DNA of 64,000 nucleotides from Isoetes taiwanensis. Its lineage: Eukaryota > Streptophyta > Lycopodiopsida > Isoetales > Isoetaceae. The translations under genes and the position numbers were made by a program. Numbering within the stretch: the first letter of the stretch is position 1; each line of letters opens with the position of its first letter. This document shows, piece after piece, positions 22,936 to 34,799 of this stretch. The stretch is taken from positions 10,174,546 to 10,238,545 of the forward strand of contig JAJEKV010000009.1 in the NCBI GenBank assembly GCA_021234155.1, read 5' to 3'. Under the pieces are notes generated by a model. The model saw nothing but the letters and a program-made list of their open reading frames with translations. It was not told the DNA's origin and made no database searches.

Positions 22936-24605
22936 TGTAATTGATCTAGGTCGAACACTGCCCATGCGGGTAAGGACCATGCGTAGAGCCACTTGCAGTG
23001 CTATCCTCTCATGATGCTCACCAGGTACCGTGGTGCACATCATGAAGAAGATAGGCACACCATTGCCGCTGCGATTAGGGACATGTGCAGCAAAAGTGGA
23101 CATCCATACATATTTGTCCTAAACGTCGAATCCATGGTCCAACCCCCATTGGTGCTATACATCATAGCCTGCTCTAGCATCCATTGGTCCTGGATTACTA
23201 TGATCCAAGGCCGCATATCTGGGTCATCATGAGCAGGAGCATAAGGTTGGTGGTATATAACCTTTTCAGATCGCATCCAGGCACACATTCCACTCTCCAA
23301 CCTATCCCAATCGGACTAAGGAGTGCTCCTGCACGTATAGAGCAAATGCTGTGTATCTAAACTTTTCATAAAATAAGATCCTAAATTTCATGAATGTACT
23401 AGAGAAAATTGCACGTACAATTTATTCGCAAGTGGTATGCAAGACGCATATATCCTCATGTGCCATTTTAAAGCGGTACGTGGCTCTCTCAATAGGTTTG
23501 AAGGTGGTGCGTAACTCCTTCCCTCTCTCATTCGTGTTACCCCAGACTGCTTGGAAGTCTCTTGTGTCCACTAGCATATTGGCTGCCTCATCCAGAATGG
23601 AGGGATGCAAAGGACGGACCATTCATCTTCCTCTGACCATGGATTATGTCCACCATGCCCAACACGGATGTAAATTTGAGAACAACTAGTATCATCCTTG
23701 CTTGGATTGATTGGCATCACTGTACGAAGATGAAATCCACATCTTCTTTTAAAGCCCCTTCTTGTTTGCCTTACACCTTGCAGTCCACACCTGCGGGCAT
23801 CTCCCCCGCGATGACATATATAATCGACACAAGACATATCATTCATCCACTGCCTGGTATGTCGAAGAATCAATCTTACCCTGTGTTCAACCTGTAATTG
23901 TTCCACTTGGCTATCTAGAGAGTGGCAAGGTACTTCTTTCTCGTAAATGAAAAGCTCTTTCCTGCTTGAAGGCATGATATGCCGAAGCTTGCATTTACAA
24001 GCTGCTATGCATTGTCTCACATAAGTTTCTGGAATGCCATGGCACTTAGACCCAACCTGCCACGTTTTTTTAATATTATCCAAAGTAGGGCATATGGGCA
24101 AATGCCGCAGACCCCCTTCAACATGAGCTCTGAAGATGATTTGCTTCCACATCCATGACGGTGGGATAAATAGCCATTTTTCAAAAGTCATGCGAGTGAG
24201 AAGACATGTTTGTGTATCCACTTGCAACTTATCTTGAAAGCTCAACCACCTTGCCATAATCTGTATATGCCCTGAGTTATGTTGACAAACATAACCTAGA
24301 GGAAAGTTTGGATCCGCTGCAATCACATCTTGGCTAGAAGGATGGACAGAATTTATGATGCAATGGACCATTAAATTGTATGATATCTCAGTAAAAACAT
24401 AGCCTTCACCTGATGCAATTGTAGGAATAGGTGGAAATAATGCAACGCATCCTTCCTCATTTGAGGGATCATTTTGCTGGTTCTCGTGTGCTTCATGCTC
24501 TTCATTGACAAAGCCCTCAAAACTTGCATCTTCATCACTATTCCCGAAAGCATAATCACTTACATTTCCATCTGAATTAGACGGAGCTGAATCCATTGAA
24601 AGCAC
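22936..24605 (-). pseudogene. Mutator-like (MULE) transposase with N-terminal zinc-binding part, decayed
   Basis: Three minus-strand frames join in order. Frame 1 (24605-23571): acidic N-terminus, then a cysteine/histidine-rich part ending VGHGGHNPWSEEDEWSVLC, like the CxxxxHxxH end of FAR1/WRKY-like fingers on MULE transposases. Frame 2 (to 23422): HPSILDEAANMLVDTRDFQA. Frame 3 (23300-23040): WIIVIQDQWMLEQ, then WTMDSTFRTNMYGCPLL, the DxTFxTNxYG catalytic block with the first Asp. A last shift gives HVPNRSGNGVPIFFMMCT and GEHHERIALQVALRMVLTRM up to about 22940, where homology ends at repeat B. The second Asp region and the Glu/SWIM end are missing, so it is non-functional. No introns are seen. 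Confidence 0.7.
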
Positions 24606-25207
24606 TTCTTCCTCATCCTATTCCAATTGAACTCTAGCTCCATCATGCGATTGACAATAAGCTATAACTTGCATGAACAAAGGATGCTCAAGGAGCTCTG
24701 GATGAAGATGGAGAAAACAAACAAGTTCAAGTTTCTACAAGACAAATGTGTGTTCACGAAGGTTCCTCTTCAAATTCAAAATGTTAGCGTGCTCTTACTC
24801 TAAGAGGACACCATTTAATGCATGTTGTCATACAATCTTGCATATGTGCCACAAGAGCTTACACACGTGCCTACACTTCTCCATTTTATTTTACAAAATG
24901 GAAACCTTATAAAGTTTCCTATCCAAATTAAGAACTTTAGGAGAAACCTAATGTAGTATCAAGGGAAACTTAATGTAGTTTCTTTGAAAACCTAATGTGG
25001 TTTAAGGTTCTTTGGAAACCTAATGCTTGGGTACTCCTCACGCTAAAAAGACACCATTAATGCATTTGGGAACACAATCTTCCATAAGATCTTACACATG
25101 TGGGTAGATTACATTTTATCATACAATCTTGAAAATGTGCCACAAGATCTTACACACGTGCCTAGACTCTTTCATTTTATTTTAAAAAGCAAAAACCTTA
25201 TAGAGTT
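24606..25207. other. intergenic with loose duplications
   Basis: The phrases CATACAATCTTG..ATGTGCCACAAGA and TTACACACGTGCCTA..CT occur twice (about 24828-24880 and 25118-25175), showing an old local duplication. No coding content. Confidence 0.5.
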
Positions 25208-25540
25208 TTCACCCCTTATTCCTTAATCTACACCGTACACAAAGTTCCTCGTTTGTGGGGTATGGATGTATAGAATTTGTTATACTGTATAATAAGATTT
25301 GTAAAATACTATAAGATTTCAGGCAATATACTACATGGTGTTGATTTTGTACGTGCAAAACATAATCACAGGGGCTCTCGCTGCCCTACGTCACCCCCCG
25401 TGTGAATATGCACCCAAACAAAAGGGGGTTTAAGGGGGAATTTAATTTTAAACATGTCTAATGTAATGGTTTGTGTTAATTAATGTTCATAGTAGTTATG
25501 TTGGTGGTTATATTATAAAAATTTTTTGGCCCTTCGGGCC
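25208..25540. repeat. dispersed repeat A, copy 2
   Basis: Matches 21546-21784 nearly base for base (TTCACCCCTTATTCCTTAAT ... CCCAAACAAAAGGGGG), then diverges around a GGCCCTTCGGGCC hairpin. The outer left inverted repeat of copy 1 is absent. Confidence 0.8.
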
Positions 25541-25719
25541 ACAAAAAAAATAAAAATAAAAAATAAAAATAAAAATAAAATAAAATTACAAAATGATTGA
25601 TGTGTTATTGCAAACCATATATTTTAAATTGCATAATTTATAGGCTCCAAAATGACAACATTGTAAGCGGTGAAATTTCACCTGGAAGTATAGCTCATTC
25701 TTGGAAGGATGAACCTTTA

Positions 25720-25917
<198 letters not shown>

Positions 25918-25984
25918 CTAGCTTATTGGGTTGTCTGGAATCAAAAGCTAAAGCTACAAATATGTGTTTGGAATCAAAAGCTAA

Positions 25985-26611
25985 AACTACAGATACATGG
26001 ATTGGCTCACCTTCGTTAAGCCTAGACACTTTTTTCACAGCAAGCATTAACCCAGAATCAAGAATAGCTCTATACACAGTTCCAAAGCCACCAGCTCCAA
26101 TTATGTTTTTCTCACTTAACTGATCAGTTGCTTGCATGATCTCGCGGTATGTGAGGTGTTTGTTTGGAAAGAAACGAATTTTGTATGATGGACTTAAGGC
26201 TATCCTTCTACTTCTTTGCCTGCAAATCCACCTGATGACTGCCACAAGAAATAGAGAAAAGAAAACAGCTGATGCCAAGATGATGGCAGCAACCAAGCTT
26301 TTCTTAAATTTTGGTCCACGATCAGAATTATTGAGAGCTATATTGCTTGTAGGTGCTTGAGAAGAATGAGTGCAAGCCTTAAAAGGATGTCCACAAAGAC
26401 CTTGGTTGCGTGTGAATGCTGAAATGGGCATTCTTGAGAAAAGAGCAGAATGAGGCAGAGAACCTGTTAGGTTGTTATTCGAGACGTTCAATGTAAACAA
26501 GCTTACCATCTCCCCAAGGGCTGGAGGAAAGATAATTCCAGCTAAAAGGTTCTGCAACAGACCAAGCGCCTTTGGAATAGAACCACTTAACCTGTTGAAG
26601 ATACATAACAT
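25985..26611 (-). pseudogene. LRR receptor-like kinase fragment
   Basis: Minus strand in order: LRR units (RLSGSIPKALG; ALGEMVSLFTLNVSNNNLTG), a CxxP-type cap (NQGLCGHPFKAC), a transmembrane segment (LVAAIILASAVFFSLFLVAV) with a basic stop-transfer (RQRSRR), then kinase subdomains I-II (LTYREIMQATDQLSEKNIIG; GAGGFGTVYRA; the ATP lysine in LAVKKVS). It breaks off just after the lysine and ends in a 33-bp duplicated phrase (GGAATCAAAAGCTAAA). The 5' part starts at a plausible acceptor (CTTCAACAG). One LRR has an internal deletion. Normally it would sit at the plasma membrane; as found it is only a piece of the gene. Confidence 0.85.
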
Positions 26612-26692
26612 AACAGAGTATGCCTCTCATGTAAAAAAGCCTAAAATATCATCAAAATCTTTTGCCTTTCCTAAATCCTTGCTAAACACAAA

Positions 26693-27060
26693 CCATCTGT
26701 AGCTCAAGTACTATTTTAGCAGATTCGCAAGTAGCGCTAACCACCAGTTCTGCATGGGACCAAAATGATCTTGTCCATCATAAATCCGGCACAGACCTGC
26801 TGGATGGGTCCAAAATGATTTTGTCCCGCATAAATCCGGCACAGACCCTCTTCTGGGATCAACGGCACGACAGGCATAAAAACATTGGTAAAACATGTGC
26901 TTACCTGAGCTCGAGCTTTGTGCAGTGGATACTTGGATCCGGCCGCCATCTGTAGCTCCAGTACCACTTTAGTAGATTCGCATTCCGGCATAAATCCGGC
27001 ACAGAACATGTGCTTAATTGAGCTCGAGTTTTGTGCAGTGGACATTCGTATCCTCAGAAC
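26693..27060. repeat. nested short tandem duplications
   Basis: ATAAATCCGGCACAGA occurs three times (about 26780, 26830, 26993). CCAAAATGATYTTGTCC occurs twice. CATCTGTAGCTC(A/C)AGTAC starts two longer copies. GAGCTCGAGYTTTGTGCAGT occurs twice. The block is a duplication within a duplication. Confidence 0.75.
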
Positions 27061-27540
27061 TCTATACCAAAGAGATTTTTGAAATTAACAATATTCTGAG
27101 AAGAAAGAAGGTTCGATAAAGTCGTCCAAAGGTTGCAACCCCAAAAATGGATATCACACCGCCCAAAACTAACATCGCCTACCCAAATCTGCGTGCATAA
27201 AACTTGAGGTTAGGAAAAACACATCAGAACCTAATAAATCATCTAACCCACCGCTCTATTCCTGTGAAACTAGTCTAACTCCTCACGAATTTTCAGAAAG
27301 AAGCTACATACAGGAGTTGTTCAGCCAGATGTATGATCATCACACCCTAAGAATCACACTTCCACGAATTTTTTGATCCTAGATGCACAGGCCATGCCTG
27401 GAGACTAAAGCCTGAATCTGCACTGGTTCTTAAATTCAGTATACTCAAATTCTTCCAGCAAACCCCGCAGGCAAATTCGTTGCTTCAAATATGCTGCAAA
27501 TCCGCCCTAAAATGCTATCCACGAGGGTTGCATGTTCAGC
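27061..27540. other. intergenic, nothing recognised
   Basis: No coding or repeat structure seen. Confidence 0.4.
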
Positions 27541-27544
27541 CTCT

Positions 27545-27750
27545 AAAATAAAAAGAGGGCTTTTGTTGTGAGCCGTTGGATGTTGGACCATTGAAAAAAA
27601 AAAGGTAAATCAACGACTAAGAAATGGTGCACTCTAGATGTACGCATTAGTACATCCATTCGAATACGCCATGAAATATTAGGAAAACCTTTGTGAAAAG
27701 CGTACAAAAACACAAAGAAAACCCCCTGTTATTATGCTACATATTTTTGA
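27545..27750. repeat. dispersed repeat B, copy 2
   Basis: Shares AAAAAGAGGGCTTTTGTTGT, GAAATGGTGCACTCTAGATG and AACCCCCTGTTATTATGC with 22680-22934. It has one partial unit instead of three. Confidence 0.85.
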
Positions 27751-27959
27751 AACCACATTAAGTTTCAATGAGAAACCCTATGAGCTTTCCGACGAACTCC
27801 AACCCAAATCGGGAGTAGAAAAAACCATCGGTTTGAATGGCAAAGAAAAATAGAGATTTTACAAGTTCGTCATAACAGCGTGGCAGTTCTTATATTTACA
27901 TCATTGTGCTTCTAGTTTATTCAATTTGATTCAGTTTCTTTGATGTATAGGGGAATGGA

Positions 27960-28500
27960 GACTCCATTTCGAGTTGCAGGCGGGTTCCCACGACCCGCGT
28001 TAGCCGGGAGCGAGTCCCGCGATCAGCATCGCGACCAGCGTTAGCCGACAGCGGGTCACCTGCAAAACTGGGAATAGAGGACCAACCTCCATTCATCTAC
28101 AAAATAGAAATAGGGGAGGCAAATTTTTTCAGAGTTTTTGCAAAAAGCGTTGCAGATCACGGCTCACCTGCAAAGAAGAGTATGAAGAACTCTAAATTGT
28201 AATGAGCAGCTGCGAAGAAGAAAGAAGAAACATGACTGTGAAGGATATCTGCGAAGAACTCACTGTGCTGTGAAGAACTGCTATGGCGGCGCTGTGAAGA
28301 ACCATATAGCTCGAACTCTATGCGCTGTGAAGAACGCCATGCTCGAAGAACGCTGTGAAGAACCCTGCTATGGCGGCACCGCTGTGAAGGACCCTAAAGA
28401 AAAAACCCTAAAAAACCTGAGCCGCCGGTCAAGCGGAATAAGGGAACCCAACTTCCATTCCACGATATTGGCTGGCGCCACGTGTCGACATAGGAATGGG
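27960..28500. repeat. GC-rich hairpin island and CTGTGAAGAAC repeat, LTR-like
   Basis: 27975-28075 contains small perfect hairpins (GCGGGT/ACCCGC; CGCGAT-CAGC-ATCGCG) and a duplicated GCGTTAGCCG. 28267-28395 carries GCTGTGAAGAAC or a one-base variant about five times, with GCTATGGCGGC twice. GGCGCCA flanks CGTGTCGAC near 28480. This resembles the R/U5 part of a plant LTR, but no partner LTR or primer site was found. The open frame here (28270-28728) ends in poly-phenylalanine from the LINE poly-T and is not a gene. Confidence 0.4.
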
Positions 28501-28660
28501 CGCCAGGGAATAAAGGCGACCCTATTTCTATTTTGTAATCTCATTTGTTTCCATCAATTTGATTTGGTGCTACCCATTTTTCTTTTTGATTCTTTCGACC
28601 ATATCACAACTCTTTTAACAGGAATGTCCCTTTTCATGGCTTGTCGAATGACCATTTTGT

Positions 28661-28699
<39 letters not shown>

Positions 28700-28853
28700 A
28701 GGAAAAGGAAGGATTATATTACTCATAAGTTAAAAACATACAAAATAAGGCTCAGAGCCCATAACAGAGAAAATTAAAACAGTAAAACAGTAGCAGTAAA
28801 TCCAATCAGCCATTTGGCACAAAAATATAGTCCGTCTGATCCAGTGACCACCA

Positions 28854-31078
28854 TCAAAGCCATATACCAGGAATAGTGGGAGCAGAATTCTGTGAAATTG
28901 GAGTGACAGCAGTAGGAATAGGCAATGGAGATAAGTTCAACAATGATTCCGGAATGGCAGGGAGGTCAGGGAAAGAGTGTGTAGCATTAAGGGGCAATGT
29001 GAAACAAGGGGGAGCAATCCAGTTGATCTCAGCCCAGGAGGGGGTCAACAGCAGAAGCTCATCAATAGGAACCTGAATAATATCCAATAGAACACCAGCT
29101 GCAGCCTCACATCTGCCCTTGTGATAATAGTACATGGACCTTAAGCAAGAGAATTGTCTTTCTGTAAGAAGACGGTTGTGAGCTCCAATGAACTTGTGCA
29201 GAATATGAGCGTTGTAAGCTTCCTTGAGCAGGAATTTTAGCCGAAAAGTTGCCCTTACAGCCTGTCTGGGAGTCCCCGAATGGTGAGTGGGTACATCATC
29301 CGGAAGAATTGTCCCCCTAAAAACCTGGACCACACTGTTCAAAAAGGCTGCAATCCACAAAGGCATTTAAAGTCAATGAGAGAGTCAAAATGAATAGTGA
29401 AGAAGAAATTAGACTTGAAGGATCCCCAGTTCAGCCAATCCAAGTCAAACTTCTCCAATTTTAGAGCCTTATGAGCCATGGCACATCTAACAAGTTCAAA
29501 TTGAAAATTGAGCTTCATCCAGTTAAGGTCACATTTCCTGTTTGCCAGAGCCACATTATTTCTATGCTTCCAAACTATCCACAAGGCTAATTGTAAGATT
29601 GTGCAATTGACATTAGAATTTTGGAGCTGGAAGAATTGAGAAATACTGGTTATAGAATCAAGATCAGGGATTTTCAAACCCGACCGAGTCAACCATCTCC
29701 AAAAGTCCTGAGTCCTTTGGCAAGTGAAAATGTGTAGCACAGACTCATCATGAGTGTTACAGAGCTGGCAGAGAGCACTATGAACAGACTTAAAGTTTCT
29801 CTTGATCATGTTGGTATTGCTCAGGATAGCACTATGAAGAATGAGCCAAGAGAAAACTTTTATCTTAGGACAGGCATAGGATTTCCAGCTGGATTGAAGA
29901 GTCTTCTTGAAGTTCTTGGGGAAAAGACCCTGGAGAGAGGCATGTTTTCTGTTTTTTTGAGGAAGACATGCATGGTAAATCTTAGAAACTTCATTAGAGG
30001 AAATTTGAGATCTCATTTCATCCCCATAAGAATCCTCCAATGGAATGGCTACCCTCTATTAACTGCAATTAATGCAGCACCAACAACTTCATTGTTGTTG
30101 TTTTTCCCCCATAACTTTTGATCCACTTGTCAAAATGTTGCGGCGTTTGTTGCATTAGATGCGGAATGAAAAGATCTTTCCAATGATATATGGTTATGAT
30201 GTATTTCAATATGGTCATATGCGTTAACCTTAAAAAAATATGATTTTTTGCTTATTTCTTATATATTTATATCATAAAAGATGTATGAATGGGTTATCAC
30301 TAGATAGATCTTGTGAAAACGAACCCATTGCTACAAAAAGTTTTTGAATCGGAGTTCTGGATCAAAAGTTATAATGAAAAAATGATACTACAGAAGTTAG
30401 TTGCAGCTGCATTAATTACAGGCTGCCACATAATACTGGAATGAGATATATTGGAGCTCTTCTCTTATTGGACGGTTTAAAAAGCTGACATGGCATTTTA
30501 AGCATCCCTTAATGGGACAAAATGTGATCTCATTTTTCCTCTAATGTGTAGCTCCTCTTGACTTTGAAGAACCAGTTCAGGGGGGAGTGACTTTCCCCTT
30601 TACCATCTTTGCCTAAGAAAGGGGAATAAGTCTGCACAACTTTCTTATATATAGATCTATGAGTAGCACCCCCTCCTACTTTCTTCTTAATCACTTCCCA
30701 AGGAATCCAATTCTCCTTATCATCAATGAGGTCTCTGACATAAAGAATATTAGCAGAGTGCCATTTTTTGTAGCAGGTTGGATGACTTATAGCCATAGCC
30801 AAGGAGGAGGAAGGGGCCATCACAGGTGACCAGAATATGGAAGTATCCCTCACAGAATTAGAAAGTTTGTCATGAGTAAATTTTACAGCCACTTTCTCCC
30901 AGGCTTTAAAGATACTCCTGAGTAGAGGGGAAGTATTGGCTGCACATTGAAAATTATAAAAGGCCGAGTCTGGGAGCTGATGTTTAAGAGAGGGGCTTCC
31001 TAGGGGTTTGCTCTTATTAAACCAGAACCTGATAAAGTCCATAGCAGGAGATTGGAAGCCAGAGATGGCTTTCCACAC
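28854..31078 (-). pseudogene. LINE ORF2 C-terminal part with zf-RVT, split by an insertion
   Basis: 31078-30530 continues the RT linker (WKAISGFQSPAMDFIRFW ... LNWFFKVKRSYTLEE). After the inserted element, 30040-29339 carries the zf-RVT signature (CPKIKVFSWLILHSAILSNT; CQLCNTHDESVLHIFTC) and WIVWKHRNN. 29366-28854 continues in another frame. The domain is typical of plant L1 elements. Confidence 0.8.
30063..30421. mobile_element. small TIR element inserted in the LINE
   Basis: The ends form an inverted repeat of about 62 bp: left CTGCAATTAATGCAGC .. AACTTTTGATCC, right (reversed) CTGTAATTAATGCAGC .. AACTTTTGATCC. The interior is AT-rich and non-coding. It splits LINE ORF2 between KRSYTLEE and the next coding block. 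A clean target duplication is not seen; bases 30422-30530 also do not look like LINE, so the true insertion may be larger (flanks CCTCTATTA / CCTCTAATG). Confidence 0.65.
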
Positions 31079-31119
31079 ATTTTTGGCCCCAAGAACTTGG
31101 GCCTGAAGAAATAAGGACT

Positions 31120-33494
31120 TACATCCCAGCCCTCCTGCTTTTACTATGAGTCAGCTGATCCCAGGCAGTTAGATGGGTGCCTTGCCAAATATATTCTTTA
31201 ATACATTGCTCAATCTTGCTATAGGAAGCTCTGTCAGCAATCAGAGCAGAAGAAAAGTAGACATGACTACTAGCAAGGACAGAATTGGCAATCAGGATCC
31301 TCCCAGCCAGAGACAAGGAACCTTTAAGGAGGAGAAGCTTTTTCCTGATCCTATTAATTAGAGGCTGCCAGGCTATCTTATGAGACATATGCACTGCGAA
31401 GGGGAGCCCTAAGAGGGTCAAATATTGTCCATTGGGAACAAACTTGATGCCATGGGTGTTTAGGTCAGGGTAAGAACCATCAGCTAGAATAGAACATTTG
31501 GCATAGTTCAAGTGAATTCCAGAAGCAGCACTAAATTTGGAGATACAGTCCATGAAATTGTTCATATTGTTATTATCAGCTCTGAGCATGGTAAAGGTAT
31601 CACCAGCATATTGAAGAATCGAGAGCTGTTTATTAGAATCAGGCATTTGAAGTCCTTGGAGCAGACCCTTATCTTGATAAGAGAGGATCATCTTGTTAAG
31701 AATTTCAGCTGCAATTATGAAGAGGTAGGGGGCTAGGGGGCACCCTTGTCTCACCCCTCTTTGGATGGGGAAAAAACCAGTGGGAGTTCCATTAACAATA
31801 ACACAGGAAGTGGCTTTTTGGTTTAACCCCATTATTAGCTCAATAAGGGCAGGATGAATGCCTATGTGAACAAGAGCTTTCTCAAGGAATTTCCATGAAA
31901 TGCAGTCATAAGCCCTTCTAAAGTCCAACTTGAGGAGAATGCAGTTCTGTTTGGTCAATCTGTTCCAGTGCAAAGCCTCACTTGCAGCTATGTAGTTGTC
32001 TAGAATGGATCTGCCAGGGAGGAAAGCAGATTGACAAGCATTCACTTTGTTATGGAGATGGACCAAAATTCTACCAGCAATAATTTTAGCCACAAGCTTG
32101 TACAAGGTGGTGGTCAAGGAGATAGGGCACCATTCATTAGTTTTGGAAGGAGATTCAGTCTTAGGGATAAGCGAAATGACCCCAACATTGAAGGTGGGAT
32201 AAATAGTCCTGGCTCTCCAGACACCTTGGACAAATTGAATAATGTCTTCCTTCATTATAGGCTAGAATTCCACAAAGAATTCAGGCTGAAAGCCATCTAT
32301 ACCAGGACTTTTTCCATGCTTCATCTTCTTGAGAGTTTCAAAGATCTCAGAGAGTTCAGGAACTTCTGTCCAGTCATCATCCATCACTTCACTAGGGGGG
32401 CCAACAATATCAAAGATTTCCTGGATTTTGCTGTTCTCTATTTCCTCCTCCTTAAAAAGATTAGTGTAGAAGTTGAGAAAGGCTGAGGCAATTTCCTTTT
32501 CTTCTGTAAGAGTGAAACCTTGATCAGATTCTAGCTGAGTGATGGAATTGTTAACCAGCCTGTTCCTAGCAATTATGAAGAACATTTTAGAACTCTCCTG
32601 GTCCAACTGATTATACATTTTAACTTTGCTTCTAAGGGCCATCCCCTTAACTTGGTGTTCTTCAAGGGTCTTGATCTGAATTTCCAGTTGTTCCTCTCTC
32701 ATATGAAGAGAGTCATCCTTAGGATTATTTTCAAGATCAGATCTAATATTCTTAATCTGCTCCAGCAAGCTGGACATAATAGCTTTCCTTTTTTGAGCAA
32801 GGTCTTTACCCCATTGCTTAACCCAGATTTTGACTTTCTTCATTTTGTCATTGAAGCACTTCATGGATTGATGTTGGCCAATTTTGGGCAATGAAAGATA
32901 AAAAGCTGTGAAATCTTGGCAAAAAGATTTCATTTGAAGCAAAGAAGTGTTAAACTTGAAGGGAGTGTTCTTGCTTCTAGGGCCAACTTTCAAATCCTTA
33001 GTGTCAAGGAAATGGGGCTGATGATCAGAAATAGTGCTAGCAATATCTCCAGTAACAATGCAATTGTCTAACCAGCTAGCAGAATTATGGATATAAAATC
33101 TGTCCAGCATGCAAAATGTCCTCTGGTCTCCCTTTCTCTTATTACTCCAGGAGAATTTGGTGTTTGAAGATGGGACATAGATCAGGTCTTGGCTGGCCAT
33201 CCAATTGTCCCAAGAATATCTTTCATTTTTGGACATGTTAATTTTGTTGCCAAGTTTCATGTCACTGTGTGGGGTATTATTGAAGTCTCCAGTAACCACC
33301 CAGTTCTCTACATGTTGATGTTGGTTCATCCAATTGTTGATTTCATGCCACATAGGCTCTCTTTCATAGGGGTCAGTTGAAGCATAAATGTTTATGAAGG
33401 CAACTTGACAGTCCTTAATTTGGAGGGTGACACAGAGCCATCTGTTGGAAGGACTGATGTAAGTGCTGAACATTTTGTCCAAAATGTTATTCAT
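31120..33494 (-). pseudogene. LINE ORF2: endonuclease (partial) and reverse transcriptase
   Basis: 33494-32262: endonuclease motifs INIYAST, WVVTGDFNNTP and SDHQPH, then a linker and GKSPGIDGFQPEFF. A TAG at about 32260 lies in frame with 32255-31119: VISLIPKT, PISLTTTLYKLVAKIIAGRI, SAFLPGRSILDN, LKLDFRRAYDCISWKFLEKA, GVRQGCPLAPYLFIIAAEIL. The catalytic box reads QYAGDTF (31610-31593): the first Asp of YADD is Gly, encoded at 31604-31602, which should abolish polymerase activity. A one-base shift near 31127 (GGGCTGGGATGTAAG) moves the frame into the C-terminal part. Confidence 0.9.
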
Positions 33495-33540
33495 GAACCC
33501 TAAGGCTGGAATTCAGATTTGATTCTTCAAGAAGGTATGT

Positions 33541-34795
33541 ATATATTCCTTATTTTCTCTTCCATCCTTGAAGCCTTCGTGAAGGGATGGACGCGCTACA
33601 AAAGAAGCGAGAGAAACGCGGGAAAGCAATTTAAGTACATTGTGGAGTTTTTTGTTTTCCGATGTATAATTTCCTTCATGCTTAGTGTACGTATATTACA
33701 TATGCCTTTCAGATTACACGAATCTTTTATTATTTCACATCTCCTCACTTGCAAGCATCAGAGTCTCCTTACTTGCAACATCAAAGATGCCTGACATGGC
33801 TAGATAAACAGTCCATATGAATAATGTGATCAAACCACTTGCCTAAAAGTTATTGCCAATTGTAGATCATATGAATAATTTGCACTCAAGCACTTTGCTT
33901 CCTAGTTCTATGTTGTCATATGTCTCATGCAGGCAATATAGTGAATTGCATAACGTTGCCATCTATGTATTATTATTCCTGTATCGCCAGTCTTGGAATG
34001 TGTAGAATGCTGTAAATTATCCATCTCGCGATTGATGGTCTATAATGCATCTGCCCCATAGAAACAACTAGTGGAGATTCTGAAGTTCCAAGGATGTTCT
34101 TAAAACACTCACTACGTTTCTTATGATGGCCAAAACTTCCAATATCCCTGGCTTGCTTGCTACATTCTTTTCATCAAAAGACTCAATAATTATGCCTCCA
34201 ATTTGGGCCTTTATCTCTTAAGTTATTGGTGCAAAAAATGGATGGAAAGATAGACTTTGCTTCAAAGCAAAGGTCAGGTACTCTTATAAGGTTTCACCTG
34301 AAACCATACATCTGAATAATAGAATAGATCAAGCAAACATCATTCTTTTTAGCTCAGCTTCTCTTGATATTGGATTCTGTTCTGAAGCCTCTACCAAATC
34401 CGACTATTCCTTTACCTTCTTTCTTCTCGTGGAGCCAAGGTTTTCTTCAATGTTGTGCTTCAATTTTGTAGACGATTATGTTAAGAGGATCTTGGACATG
34501 ATTCCATAATCATATTTCTACAAGCGGTAATTTAAAAATGCAAAACTGGTATTGCCTGGGATGATTTATCTGTCAGAGAACTTGATTTTTCTTGGGCATA
34601 AATGATCGCATTTAAGCTATGAGCTTCATTATATGTTCTAAAATCCGACCCAACTAGTGGGACTTCATTTGCTTGGCCGAAGTTTCAGATTTTCAACAGG
34701 GTACGTGAGCTATATTATGGTGTGGAGCCAAGTTTTTCTTCAATGTTTTGCTTCAGTTTTGTAGATTGGTTTTGTCAAGAGGATCTTGGGCTGAA
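33541..34795. other. intergenic, possibly remnants upstream of the lyase pseudogene
   Basis: The phrase TTTTCTTCAATGTTKTGCTT followed by AAGAGGATCTTGG occurs at 34441-34495 and again near 34730-34790. No exon was recognised. Confidence 0.4.
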
Positions 34796-34799
34796 GATG

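Larger units (their letters stand above)
28664..33540 (-). mobile_element. L1-type LINE, antisense, 5' truncated
   Basis: Non-LTR retrotransposon read on the minus strand. Its 3' poly(A) is the 35-base T run at 28664-28698. Coding order: second half of an APE-type endonuclease, reverse transcriptase, then a zf-RVT C-terminal domain. Only one in-frame stop, one or two frameshifts and one insertion break ORF2, so it is fairly young. The 5' end (ORF1 and endonuclease start) is missing; the last endonuclease-like phrase is LLEESNLNSS near 33520. A 3' flank phrase (ACCATTTTGTCCC) was not found again at the 5' end, so no target duplication is confirmed. Confidence 0.9.

Noticed and set aside
23040-23300. 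Separate small plus- or minus-strand genes in the 22.9-24.6 kb region
   Set aside because: They are successive frames of a single decayed MULE transposase.
28270-28728. 152-codon open frame
   Set aside because: The end is poly-Phe from the LINE poly-T tract; the start is the CTGTGAAGAAC repeat. It is not a gene.
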